Assembly: GCA_963763855.1 (NCBI GenBank)
Contig: CAVXPU010000005.1
Location: 2,728,001 to 2,792,000, forward strand
Source of the DNA: JAIBCC01 sp963763855
Lineage (GTDB): Bacteria > Acidobacteriota > Blastocatellia > Pyrinomonadales > Pyrinomonadaceae
Direction: 5' to 3'
Length of the DNA: 64,000 nucleotides
Shown: piece by piece, positions 8,573-16,884 of the stretch
Layout of the letters: every line of letters begins with the position of its first letter
How positions within the stretch are numbered: position 1 is the stretch's first letter
Notes under the pieces: generated by a model
Seen by the model: the letters and a program-made list of their open reading frames with translations, nothing else
What the model was told of the DNA's origin: nothing
Database searches by the model: none
Translations under genes and position numbers: made by a program

Positions 8573-9568
8573 ATGAGAACATTTATTGATTTATTTGCAG
8601 GAATTGGAGGCTTTCGATTTGCATTAGAGTCGTTTGGGTTAAAGTGTGTGTTTTCGAGTGAGATTGATGTTCATGCTCAAACGACTTATCAAGCTAATTT
8701 CAGCGAAATCCCGCACGGCGATATTAGGAAAATTAACGAAGCCGAAATTCCTGCTCACGACATACTTTGTGCGGGTTTTCCATGCCAGGCATTCAGTATT
8801 TCAGGGAAACAAAGAGGTTTTCAAGACAATCGCGGAACTTTATTTTTTGAAATTGCACGTCATGCGAAGTTTCATCAACCAAAGGTTTTATTTCTTGAGA
8901 ATGTTAAAAATCTTGAGCGGCACAATGACGGAAAAACTCTCAAAACGATTGAAGAAGTCTTACAAAATCTTGGCTATGATGTTTTCCGGCAAGTTCTAAA
9001 TGCAAACAATTTCGGTCTGCCGATGATTCGGGAAAGAATCTATATTGTTGCTTTTCGTAAAGATTTAAATATCCGACGTTTTTCGTTTCCCGAACTGCAA
9101 ACCATTTCAAGTTCGTTAAAAGACTTTTTGGAATCGGACACAAAAACCGCGAAATATGTAATAAATAGAAATGATATAAAAATGTTTGAACGACCGCCCT
9201 TATTTGAAAATTTGCCTCTGAAACCGCTACAAATCGGCATCATTAACAAAGGCGGACAAGGCGAACGAATCTATCACGAACTCGGACACGCGATCACGCT
9301 TTCCGCACACGGCGGCGGAGTTGCCAGCAAAACGGGTGCCTATCTCGTGAATGGAAAAATTCGCAAACTTTCTCCCCGTGAATGTGTGAGAATTATGGGA
9401 TTTCCCGAAGATTTTCAGATTCCTGTAAGCGACGCACAAGCCTATAAACAATTTGGGAACAGCATGGCAATTCCAGTAGTTAAAGCGGTTTTCGCACAAA
9501 TACTCGAAACAATCGGAGAACAAAATGGACTCGGAAATATTAAGAAATCGCGGTTCGCAAACGGCTAG
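8573..9568 (+). CDS. DNA (cytosine-5) methyltransferase, HhaI type (likely GCGC)
   Basis: The protein has 331 residues. C5-methyltransferase motifs in order are FAGIGGF (SAM binding), GFPCQAFS with the catalytic Cys near residue 71, ENV, RERIY, and the C-terminal 'QFGNSMAIPV'. The short target-recognition domain 'KGGQGERIYHELGHAITLS' closely follows M.HhaI, including the Gln, Arg and Thr known to contact GCGC; the HhaI Tyr254 position is His here. The specificity call rests on remembered M.HhaI sequence plus the HinP1I-like endonucleases next door, which cut the same site. All key motifs look intact. The endonuclease gene starts 44 nt before its stop codon. It could act as a solitary methylase if both endonucleases are dead. 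Confidence 0.93.
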   Translation: MRTFIDLFAGIGGFRFALESFGLKCVFSSEIDVHAQTTYQANFSEIPHGDIRKINEAEIPAHDILCAGFPCQAFSISGKQRGFQDNRGTLFFEIARHAKFHQPKVLFLENVKNLERHNDGKTLKTIEEVLQNLGYDVFRQVLNANNFGLPMIRERIYIVAFRKDLNIRRFSFPELQTISSSLKDFLESDTKTAKYVINRNDIKMFERPPLFENLPLKPLQIGIINKGGQGERIYHELGHAITLSAHGGGVASKTGAYLVNGKIRKLSPRECVRIMGFPEDFQIPVSDAQAYKQFGNSMAIPVVKAVFAQILETIGEQNGLGNIKKSRFANG

Positions 9569-10276
9569 AAACGGCTTTGCAAACGAAAATCAAATTGCCG
9601 ATAAATTCAATAATTGGAAAGATGAGAGCGAAGCAAAAGAATGGCTCAAAATTATGGGCTATAATCTTTCGGCAATTGAAAAGGTTATCGCAATTAAACT
9701 TCACGGTTTCAAAACTGATGTTCAAGTTCAAATCACAATATTCCTGAAAAATGCAATTTCTGCCGAAAATTTATCGATCAAACTTGTCAGCAATCTGACG
9801 GGTTTTAATCAAATTGATAAACGTTGGGTTGATAAATATTCTGAACTCTGGAATATGCCCGAAGACATTATAAATATTTTGAAGTATTTTGTCGGAGAAA
9901 TTAGTTCGGAAAGAAAAGATTTACGCGATGTAAGGCGAATGTTTTTTAGCGAAATGACTGAAAAAGAACAAGATGCAATTATGGATTTTTCAATGAAAAC
10001 AAAATTTTGATTGTCTCTGATTTGCTTCGCGGACGCGGAGATTTTTCGGCTGGTTGGATGCTTGTGGCTCAAAAACTCACAGATGAAAGCCGTTGGACAC
10101 TTAAAAACATTAACGAGGTTATGAATTATTTCGGAAACGGTGAAATTCGTTTTACAAAAGACGGGAATCTAAAAATCGGTAAGATCGGAATGCAACGAAA
10201 AGGCGGCGACGGCGGAAGGAAAACTGCTCAAATGTTGCAGTTTAAAATAAACCCTGCGGAACTTTTCAATTTATGA
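9525..10276 (+). pseudogene. HinP1I-family restriction endonuclease, copy 1, frameshifted
   Basis: Two overlapping frames (9525-10010 and 10007-10276) together give a complete protein of about 250 residues that matches remembered R.HinP1I (GCGC) along its length: 'SQTARNGFANENQIADKF', 'SIKLVSNLTGFNQIDKRW', 'LLRGRGDFSAGW', 'QRKGGDGGRKTA', 'LQFKINPAELF'. The break lies in the A-rich run near 9993-10003; restoring one A there gives 'MKNKILIVSDLL' and an open frame. The first Asp of the active site is present ('HGFKTDVQ'). The second motif reads S-I-K where HinP1I has Gln-x-Lys. The gene overlaps the methyltransferase end by 44 nt, as expected for a compact R-M pair. As given it would make a truncated protein lacking the C-terminal third. 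Confidence 0.85.
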
Positions 10277-10371
10277 AATTACTCTTAACCCTCATCATTC
10301 TAACCTTTTGCTGCTTTTCATTCGCTCAAACTGCTGGAAAAAGGCTCGCAAACCGCAAAAGATGGTTTTAA
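10273..10371 (+). pseudogene. Orphan signal-peptide start joined to endonuclease copy 2
   Basis: The ATG overlaps the TGA of endonuclease copy 1. The first 19 codons encode a classic signal peptide (MKLLLTLIILTFCCFSFAQ) with an A-Q cleavage site. After about 20 codons the frame runs into DNA that, in another frame, encodes endonuclease copy 2, and it ends at 10369-10371. It looks like the 5' end of a lost secreted-protein gene cut by a recombination event. Confidence 0.5.
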
Positions 10372-11053
10372 AAATGAAGATGAAATTCGCGATAAATTTA
10401 ATGGTTGGCAAAATGATGCGGAAGCGAGGATTTGGCTGCCTGTGATGGGTTATAAATTGAGCGAAATTCAGAGTGTTTACGCATATAAACCTCATGGATA
10501 CAAGGCGGATGTGGAAGTAAAAATTACAAGCAAAGATAAGACCGCGATCGAAGGAATTTCGATAAAGTTAGTCAGTACGGAAAATGGATTTAATCAGATT
10601 GATAAACGCTGGCTCGCGACATACGCGAAGATGTGGAATATTCCCAAAGATATCCAAGAAGCCTTACGACTTTTTCTTGGAGAAACCCCTCCTAACAAAC
10701 CTTCAAAAGATGCTAACCGTATGTTTTTGAATGAATTAGATAAAGAAGCTCAAACAAAACTTGTCGATTTTTTCACCAAAAATAAGGAAAAAATTGTGTC
10801 AGATTTATTAAAGGGCGATGGTGAATTTTCGGCAGGTTGGATCATGGTCGCTCAAAAGGGAAAGTTTGGAAATCGTTGGAAATTGGTGACAATTGACTAT
10901 GCGATCAAATATTTTCAGACAGGAAAAGTTGAGATTACTGCACGCGGAAATCTAAAAATTGGCAGAATCACGATGCAAAGAAAAGGCGGCGATGGCGGAC
11001 GCGAAACTGCCAAACAACTTCAATTTAAAATGAATCCGATGGAACTTTTCTAA
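10325..11053 (+). pseudogene. HinP1I-family restriction endonuclease, copy 2, lacking a normal start codon
   Basis: The open frame from the TAA at 10301 to 11053 encodes about 242 residues homologous to the whole HinP1I family, from 'GSQTAKDGFKNEDEI' to 'LQFKMNPMELF'. At the place where an ATG is expected (10325) the codon is CTC. The only upstream candidates are CTG codons at 10331 and 10334. The first ATG (10442, or GTG at 10439) would remove the first 38 residues or so. The core is intact: 'HGYKADVEVK', 'SIKLVSTENGFNQIDKRW' and 'QRKGGDGGRETA'. Copies 1 and 2 are clearly diverged, so this is an old duplication or a second acquisition. It may still be expressed from CTG or as a fusion; otherwise it is dead. 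Confidence 0.75.
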
Positions 11054-11054
11054 A

Positions 11055-11154
11055 GTAACGCAGCCATCCTGGCGGCTGTCTCGGTGGCATCTTGCCGCTT
11101 TTTTAATGCGAGGGCAAGATGCCCTCGTGACAGCAGGCTGGAAGCCTGCGTTAC
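11055..11154. repeat. Palindromic repeat element (GTAACGC ... GCGTTAC)
   Basis: This is a 100-bp element with inverted ends GTAACGCAG and CTGCGTTAC. Internal hairpins include CAGCC/GGCTG, GAGGGCA-AGA-TGCCCTC and GCAGGCT-GGA-AGCCTGC. The TAA stop of the minus-strand gene 11151-12464 lies inside its right end. It is a REP/BIME-like member of the same family as the copies at 24, 19766, 22129 and 44314. Confidence 0.85.
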
Positions 11155-12464
11155 TTTATCCCGTTTCCATCTAGGGCTGAATAAATATCAGGAGCATAAA
11201 GCCCTAACCACTTATCGGATTTTGGAGTCAAAAATAATTGAGAATAAACTTTAGTGTTAAAATTTTCAAAATTATTTCCCTCATTTTTCGCCAGCCAAAC
11301 CAACAAAGTGGGGCGGAGCAAAAATTCATTTCGAGCGGTATCGATCGAAACGTATTCTTCCAGCTTGCTGATCAACGCCAAAAATTCTGCTTCAGAAAAA
11401 TTGTTACTTGCCGTCTGACGGCGAATGAAAGCGATTGAATTTTCATCGAGTTTTGCTTCTTTCTTTCCTAACTTAGCAATTTGTTTCCAATTCTCAAGAT
11501 TGATCTGCTCTTCTCCGTAGCGGGTCATGTCTGCCGTAATTCCCTTCAGATTTGGCATTTCGACAATCATTTTGGTTGTCGCAAGCCCCATTGCGGTAAT
11601 GGCAGGTGGCATTTCTTCGTAATTCCTGACAGCATCGCGTGATCTATCAAATTGTAGTTTTAACTGTTTTCCGAAACGGTCAACTTGTGTAACCAAACCG
11701 CGATGTTTATTGCCGCGATATTGAGTAAGGCTGGAATTTCTTGCAGCGATTGCAATCTGCGTATCGGGAATATTTCGTGCAATTGCCTTTCCTGTCGTTA
11801 AAAATTCGAGGAAAATTTGTGGGCTATTTAAGCCTGAAAGTGCTTCAATTACCGTACCATCCGCGTCTAAAATGTAATGAATGCTATTTCCGGTAATCGT
11901 TCGTTCGATCTTTCTGCCGTCGCCAAAATCAATCGTGATTTTTGGTGCAGGGCGTTCTGATTTCCAATGGAGAATGTAATTTTCTTGTAAATAATTGGAG
12001 ATGCTTGCATTCGGATAAAGAAGCGAGCGGAAAAATCTGCTATTCGCACAGCTCAGTTCTTCATTCAGATTTCCCAAAAGACGCAAACTCAAAATCGGTT
12101 TGTTTGTCCGTTGTGATTCGGCTTTGGCTTTTTCTAAATCGTTGTTCCAAAAGAGCTTAGAAGCATAAACATCTTTCTGCATCGCCACCGAATCAAGTGC
12201 GTTTGCGATTTTTCGCCAACGCTTGGTTGAATTTCCTGTCTTCTTGAAATTTTCGATATCCGCCGCGTAGTTTTCAAATAACGTCTCTAAGCCGGGTTTA
12301 CCGAGTTCTCGTAGTTCCTTTATCGCTTCTTTCGAACGGGCAGAATTATCTGAGATAGCTTGGACTGCTAACTCATTGAGTTTATTACCTGAATCGGCAT
12401 AAATTGTGCAGCCAAAACTTGAAATCAAGATAGCGACTAAAAGCAAAATCTGTTTGATTTTCAT
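11151..12464 (-). CDS. Secreted protein with a possible thioredoxin-like segment, unknown function
   Basis: The protein has 437 residues. The N-terminus is a signal peptide (KQILLLVAILISSFGC); a Cys at residue 19 makes a lipoprotein possible, though the lipobox is weak. Around residues 105-170 the stretch 'KAKAESQRTNKPILSLRLLG' and later 'YILDADGTVIEALSG' resemble thioredoxin-fold proteins that begin with 'A...KP', but no CxxC is present. The rest is alpha-helical and not recognised. The stop codon is supplied by the palindromic repeat downstream. It is divergent from the AraC regulator. Confidence 0.6.
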   Translation of the reverse strand: MKIKQILLLVAILISSFGCTIYADSGNKLNELAVQAISDNSARSKEAIKELRELGKPGLETLFENYAADIENFKKTGNSTKRWRKIANALDSVAMQKDVYASKLFWNNDLEKAKAESQRTNKPILSLRLLGNLNEELSCANSRFFRSLLYPNASISNYLQENYILHWKSERPAPKITIDFGDGRKIERTITGNSIHYILDADGTVIEALSGLNSPQIFLEFLTTGKAIARNIPDTQIAIAARNSSLTQYRGNKHRGLVTQVDRFGKQLKLQFDRSRDAVRNYEEMPPAITAMGLATTKMIVEMPNLKGITADMTRYGEEQINLENWKQIAKLGKKEAKLDENSIAFIRRQTASNNFSEAEFLALISKLEEYVSIDTARNEFLLRPTLLVWLAKNEGNNFENFNTKVYSQLFLTPKSDKWLGLYAPDIYSALDGNGIK

Positions 12465-12572
12465 AAAGCAACTCCTAAAACGGGATGATTTAACAAAATT
12501 AGAACGCCACCATTTAGTAATTCTTGCAACACTTGCTTGCTTTTTTGGTATTTTTTTTTCTAAGATTCAAAT

Positions 12573-13445
12573 ATGCAAGTTAATTGGAAGAATGATGAAA
12601 CGCACGAATCGGCAATTTTATTGAAACGGCAAGCGATTTTTGATGATCTGAGCGTCAGGCATTTACGGGTTTTGCCCGGCGAACTTCCGCCCCATACAAC
12701 GCTGACGAATGAGGTAAATCTTTCCGTTGCGGGAACGGCTATGACCCAGCGACATACTTCCGACGGCAAGTTTCGACGCGATTGTGCCGATCCGAATTCG
12801 ATGTGCATTATGCCCGTCGGGCAAACGGTTGAAGCATTTTGGGAAGCTGAATACGAATATATTGCGGTTGATTTTAGTCAAAATTATTTATCGAAAATGG
12901 CTGTAGAAATGAATCTTTCCCCGAATATTGAATTGCGGGAAAGTCTTTCCGAAAAAGATGAATTGCTAAAGCATTTGAGCCTTGCATTTATTGCAGAAGC
13001 TGAGAAAAAAGAGACTTCTTCGAACCTTTACGCCGATTCAATTTCGCATACTTTGATGTTTCACATCATCAAAAATTATACCAACGCGGTTGCACATGCA
13101 AAGCAATTTCTCGGCGGTCTTTCGGGGCATAAACTCCGCCGCGTAGCCGAATTTATCAACGATAATTTGGAGCAAGATTTAACTTTAACTGAAATTGCGA
13201 CCGTCGCAGATTTGAGTCATTTTCACTTCGCACGCTCATTTCGCAAGACGATGGGCGTTACGCCGCAGCAATATATCGCCACTCGCCGCATCGAAAAAGC
13301 CAAAGATTTGCTCTCGCACAGCAATTTGCCGATTGTAGAAATCGGCTTGCAGATTGGTTTCAAAAATCAAAGCCATTTCACGACACTTTTCCGCAAATTA
13401 ACGTCTTTCACACCGAAAGTTTGGCGGGAAGTGAAACAGAGTTAA
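12573..13445 (+). CDS. AraC-family transcriptional regulator
   Basis: The protein has 290 residues with an unassigned N-terminal sensor half and a C-terminal AraC/XylS DNA-binding domain from about residue 187. The two helix-turn-helix units are 'LTLTEIATVADLSHFHFARS' and 'LPIVEIGLQIGFKNQSHFTT', followed by 'FRKLTSFTPKVWR'. The organisation is typical of activators that respond to a small ligand. Targets are unknown; it is divergent from the 11151-12464 gene and sits alone before the cassette. There is no clear ribosome-binding site before the ATG, so the start is slightly uncertain. Confidence 0.88.
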   Translation: MQVNWKNDETHESAILLKRQAIFDDLSVRHLRVLPGELPPHTTLTNEVNLSVAGTAMTQRHTSDGKFRRDCADPNSMCIMPVGQTVEAFWEAEYEYIAVDFSQNYLSKMAVEMNLSPNIELRESLSEKDELLKHLSLAFIAEAEKKETSSNLYADSISHTLMFHIIKNYTNAVAHAKQFLGGLSGHKLRRVAEFINDNLEQDLTLTEIATVADLSHFHFARSFRKTMGVTPQQYIATRRIEKAKDLLSHSNLPIVEIGLQIGFKNQSHFTTLFRKLTSFTPKVWREVKQS

Positions 13446-13616
13446 ATCGGAATCGCGAAATGTAATGGGCGGACGATCATCTAACAAATTTTGAAGTGAA
13501 AATTCATTCGCATTTTGTATTGTAAAATCTGCGTAGAAACAGCAAGATTTATTTAAACAACTGATTTTATTACACTTAAGTTTTGCAGGATTCGTAAAAG
13601 GTGCGTATATTTACAC

Positions 13617-14569
13617 GTTACCTGCAACCCTAAAACCCTAAAACAACAACAATCTAAACAATGAATATGGAACAAAACATAGACATACAAACACCGACAA
13701 ATAAAATATATAAGGACAGAGCAATTTGGGTTGGTTCATTTCTCGGTGGACCTTTAACTGCTGGATATTTAATCGCTGAAAACTTTAAAGCTTTTAAGGA
13801 AACTGACAAAGCAAAAAAAACTTGGATTTATACAATTATAGCGACAGTTGTAATATTTGGAGGCATATTTATGATTCCAGAAAGTGTTAAAATACCTAAT
13901 CAAATAATTCCATTAATATATACAGCAATTGCTTATTTTCTTGTTCAACATTTCCAAGGTCAAAATATTTCTGCTCATATAAATTCTGGTGGAGAACTTT
14001 ATAGTTGGTGGAGAACTATCACGGTTGGACTAATTGGTCTTGCTATCACAATAATTCCTATAATCTGTTTTGCATTGCTTACTGACGCAACTTCAAGTGT
14101 CGGTGCTGACACAAAAACATATGGAATAATGAAACATGAAATTTCGTTTGACAAAAATAATATTTCAGAAACCGAAATAAATAAAATTGCTGATGGACTT
14201 ACAAAGACAACTTTTTTTGATGAAGCAGTTACAAAATATATTTACGCCAAAAAAGTTAACAGCAACTTTGAACTATCAATTTCGTGTGACAAATCAATAA
14301 CAAGTAGTGCAGAAGCGTTAGAACCTTTTGTGCAGTTACGAAAGGAATTACAAACATTATTTCCCGACAATAAAATAGTATTTAATCTCGTAGTTGACAA
14401 TTTAGACAATGTTGTAAAACGACTTGAATAAAAAAGGGCAGCAGGTAACATGGGTTTGGCAAAAGTGGGGCTTTAGTGCTAAATTGAGCATTTGTACTTT
14501 CTATTAGCTTTTGTGCTAAATTTGAACTTTAGTACTTTCTAATCCCCACCTTCGCCAAGCCCAAAAACG
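13617..14569 (+). mobile_element. Integron-type gene cassette (single ORF plus attC-like site)
   Basis: A single AT-rich gene is framed as in an integrated integron cassette. The left boundary starts GTTACCTGC (13617-13625). The right end carries its exact reverse complement GCAGGTAAC (14441-14449), followed by a long imperfect inverted repeat and then CGTTATCTG at 14568-14576. In integron cassettes the R'' core at the end of the ORF pairs with the cassette's own first bases, which is what is seen. Recombination points would be 13617/13618 and 14569/14570. No integrase gene or second cassette is visible in the window. Confidence 0.55.
13661..14431 (+). CDS. Cassette-borne membrane protein of unknown function
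   Basis: The protein has 256 residues. The N-terminal half is a membrane region with about four hydrophobic helices (near residues 22-40, 55-75, 82-98 and 118-142). The C-terminal soluble part (about 150-256) is rich in Lys, Asn and Thr. The codon use is far more AT-rich than that of its neighbours, in a style I associate with Bacteroidota, so horizontal transfer is likely. It sits alone inside the cassette with only a short leader (CCCTAAAACCCTAAAAC). No family is recognised. Confidence 0.7.
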   Translation: MNMEQNIDIQTPTNKIYKDRAIWVGSFLGGPLTAGYLIAENFKAFKETDKAKKTWIYTIIATVVIFGGIFMIPESVKIPNQIIPLIYTAIAYFLVQHFQGQNISAHINSGGELYSWWRTITVGLIGLAITIIPIICFALLTDATSSVGADTKTYGIMKHEISFDKNNISETEINKIADGLTKTTFFDEAVTKYIYAKKVNSNFELSISCDKSITSSAEALEPFVQLRKELQTLFPDNKIVFNLVVDNLDNVVKRLE

Positions 14570-14575
14570 TTATCT
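14443..14575. other. attC-like recombination site
   Basis: This 133-bp imperfect palindrome has R'' AGGTAAC (14443-14449) opposite R' GTTATCT (14569-14575). The L arms GGGTTTGGCAAAAGTGGGG (14452-14470) and CCCCACCTTCGCCAAGCCC (14544-14562) pair along their length with a few mismatches. The centre is an AT-rich spacer that itself repeats GTGCTAAATT-like and GTACTTTCT blocks. Length and layout fit the attC range of roughly 57-141 bp. The core departs from the classical GTTRRRY. Confidence 0.55.
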
Positions 14576-14695
14576 GATCATTACCTAAGAAATAATCAAC
14601 CGCAATTTCACAATATAAACGGCAAGCAGAGAAAAGATTTGTTTGCCGTTATTTTTTTACAATCTTTTTGAAACTACAGTTTCGAGGAGAAAAAA

Positions 14696-15358
14696 ATGCG
14701 TAAATTACTTTTACCTTGGCTTTTTACATTGATTTTACAACTTGGCGTTTTCGCCCAGATTGACGAATTTCAAGAAGGAATCAAACTTGCGAACAAAGGA
14801 GATTTTCAAGCTGCACTTGTCCATTTTCAAAAATCAGAGCTTGATTCTGCTCAAATTCATTACAATATCGGAGTTTGTTTTTATCGCTTAAATAAACCGG
14901 ATAAGGCGGTTATCGAATTTCAAAAAGCTCTGAAAATCAACCCGAGTTACGAGCGTGCGTATTATGCAAACGGCATGGCTCAGGTTGATTTGAAGAATTT
15001 TGTGGAAGCCGAAAAAGCGTTTTTGAAAGCGATCCGGCTTGATGAGAATAACGGTGAAACTTGGTATGATTTAGCATTCGTTTTTTATGAGCAACGCAAA
15101 TATGACGAAGCGATTATAGCTTTTCAAAACGCGATAAAGTTTAAAAGTATTGCAAAATCAATAAGTTACAATAATCTCGGCGTTGTTTATGCTTTGCAAG
15201 GAGATTTCAAATCAGCGAAAAAGCAGATCGAAATTGCGTTGAAACTTAAGGTTCCGGAAGCCAAAAGCAACTTGGAAATTTTGCGTCAAATTTCGTTGGC
15301 TAATGACAAAAATTTAATCGGAAAATTGATTATGAAGGAGAAAAATAATGGCAGATAA
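14696..15358 (+). CDS. Secreted tetratricopeptide-repeat protein
   Basis: The protein has 220 residues. It has a signal peptide (LLLPWLFTLILQLGVFAQ) followed by about five TPR units from residue 27 onward. The repeats include the usual pairs such as 'AQIHYNIGVCFYRLNKPDKA', 'ERAYYANGMAQVDLKNFVEA', 'GETWYDLAFVFYEQRKYDEA' and 'SYNNLGVVYALQGDFKSA'. It is probably a periplasmic protein-interaction scaffold. The ATG follows a GAGGAG-like site. The next gene starts 11 nt before its stop, indicating coupling. Confidence 0.85.
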   Translation: MRKLLLPWLFTLILQLGVFAQIDEFQEGIKLANKGDFQAALVHFQKSELDSAQIHYNIGVCFYRLNKPDKAVIEFQKALKINPSYERAYYANGMAQVDLKNFVEAEKAFLKAIRLDENNGETWYDLAFVFYEQRKYDEAIIAFQNAIKFKSIAKSISYNNLGVVYALQGDFKSAKKQIEIALKLKVPEAKSNLEILRQISLANDKNLIGKLIMKEKNNGR

Positions 15359-15773
15359 ACAGCAAGATGTGTTGGCGGTAATTGAACTTTACAAAATGCG
15401 TGGCGAAGCAAAAATGCGTGAGGCGAGAAAGTGGTTTATGACCGAATTTAACCCTAAAAGCACGGCGGAAATTGCTCAATTGTTGCTCAGCGGTGAAGAC
15501 GAAAGTGCAAATTATCGAATGATTACATCGCATTGGAACATGGCGTGTTCGTTTGCAAATAACGGCGGAATTGACGAAAAACTCTTTCAAGATTCGAACA
15601 CGGAACACATCGTCGTTTATGCAAAAATACGTCCGTTTTTAAAGGAAATTCGCGAGATGTTTGGCGAACCAACCTATTTGCTGCATTTGGAAACGCTTGT
15701 AACGAAAGTCCCAAATGTGGAAACGATCATAGAAAATCGGGAACGATTACTTGAAAAATGGGCTAAAAATTAG
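15348..15773 (+). CDS. Hypothetical protein, coupled to the TPR gene
   Basis: The protein has 141 residues and is mostly helical, with no signal peptide or membrane helix. It contains 'EARKWFMTEFNPKSTAEI' and 'YRMITSHWNMACSFANNGG', with a hydrophobic C-terminal helix region 'PTYLLHLETLV'. I do not recognise the family. The ATG has an AAGGAG site in the preceding TPR gene, with an 11-nt overlap. Function is unknown; translational coupling suggests it works with the TPR protein or shares its regulation. Confidence 0.65.
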   Translation: MADKQQDVLAVIELYKMRGEAKMREARKWFMTEFNPKSTAEIAQLLLSGEDESANYRMITSHWNMACSFANNGGIDEKLFQDSNTEHIVVYAKIRPFLKEIREMFGEPTYLLHLETLVTKVPNVETIIENRERLLEKWAKN

Positions 15774-15910
15774 CGTTTCATTCAGACATTTTTGAGTTGG
15801 ATTTACAAAGCATGGGCGTTGAGATGAATAAATCTTTTCGCTCATTTGTTTTGTCCGGGTATTTTAGTTAAATTCTATTGAAAAAGAATTTACAAGGAAC
15901 TTTATTAAAA

Positions 15911-16759
15911 ATGAGTGAAATTATCGGAATTGTCGGCAGCGGAACGATGGGCAATGGAATTGCACAAACTGCCGCCGCATCAGGTTATACGGTCTTTTTG
16001 TGCGACATCAAAGAAGAATTTTTGTCGCGTGCAATGGCGACAATTGAAAAAAGTCTTGACCGCTTCGTTAAAAAAGAAACGATGACGGAAGACGAAAAGA
16101 AAGCAATTCTTGGTCGGATAAAAACGACGGTTGATATGGAATGTTTGAAAGATTGTTTTTTGGTGGTTGAAGCCGCGACCGAAAACTTTGAAATTAAGAA
16201 GCAAATCTTTGAAAAACTAGATTCGTGCGTCAACCAAAATGCAATTCTCGCATCAAATACTTCGTCAATTTCGATTACAAAAATCGCGGCAGTTACAAAA
16301 CGTCCAGAGAAAGTAATCGGAATGCACTTTATGAATCCGGTTCCGCTGATGAAACTTATCGAAGTAATTCGCGGCATTCAAACTTCGGACGAAACTTACG
16401 CAATTGTTAAGGAAATGTCCGAAAAACTTGGCAAAACGCCGCTCGATTGCCAAGATTATCCCGGTTTTGTGGCAAACAGAATTTTGCTTCCGATGATCAA
16501 TGAAGCGATTTATGCGTTGTATGAAGGCGTCGCGACACGAGAAAGCATCGACGGAATTATGAAGCTCGGAATGAATCATCCGATGGGACCATTGACACTG
16601 GCAGATTTTATCGGGTTGGATGTGTGCCTCGCGATCATGCGTGTACTGCACGAAGGTTTGGGCGATTCGAAATATCGACCGTGTCCGCTGCTTGTGAAAA
16701 TGGTTGATGCGGGTTGGCTAGGGCGAAAAACGGGCAAAGGTTTTTACGATTACGAATAG
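15911..16759 (+). CDS. 3-hydroxyacyl/3-hydroxybutyryl-CoA dehydrogenase
   Basis: This NAD-dependent oxidoreductase of 282 residues, the usual length of the short family, interconverts 3-hydroxyacyl-CoA and 3-oxoacyl-CoA in beta-oxidation or butanoate metabolism. The Rossmann motif is 'GIVGSGTMGNGIAQ' at the N-terminus. The catalytic His lies in 'VIGMHFMNPVPLMKLIEVI', followed by 'PGFVANRILLPMINEA' and the C-terminal 'MNHPMGPLTLADFIGLD' and 'RKTGKGFYDY'. The ATG at 15911 is preferred to an upstream TTG (15878) because the protein then begins at the Rossmann strand. It works alongside the acyl-CoA dehydrogenase near 31.5 kb in the same pathway. Confidence 0.93.
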   Translation: MSEIIGIVGSGTMGNGIAQTAAASGYTVFLCDIKEEFLSRAMATIEKSLDRFVKKETMTEDEKKAILGRIKTTVDMECLKDCFLVVEAATENFEIKKQIFEKLDSCVNQNAILASNTSSISITKIAAVTKRPEKVIGMHFMNPVPLMKLIEVIRGIQTSDETYAIVKEMSEKLGKTPLDCQDYPGFVANRILLPMINEAIYALYEGVATRESIDGIMKLGMNHPMGPLTLADFIGLDVCLAIMRVLHEGLGDSKYRPCPLLVKMVDAGWLGRKTGKGFYDYE

Positions 16760-16780
16760 AAAATCAGAACTAACCAATTC

Positions 16781-16849
16781 GTTTAGAAGCGGTCTTTGAC
16801 CGCGTAACTCGTAAATTTTACAACGGCGGTCGAAGACACGCCTCTAAAC
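16781..16849. repeat. Palindromic element, second family (GTTTAGA ... TCTAAAC)
   Basis: This 69-bp intergenic element has inverted ends GTTTAGA (16781-16787) and TCTAAAC (16843-16849). Inside is GCGGTC-TTT-GACCGC near the left end and a related GGCGGTCGAAGACACGCC near the right. It is distinct in sequence from the GTAACGC family. It may also help end transcription of the upstream gene, though no T-run follows. Confidence 0.7.
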
Positions 16850-16884
16850 TAGTTTCGGATTTATTTTTATTGAAAGGAAAGTTT

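Noticed and set aside
15878..15910. TTG start for the 3-hydroxyacyl-CoA dehydrogenase
   Set aside because: The Rossmann strand begins right after ATG 15911, as in the family.
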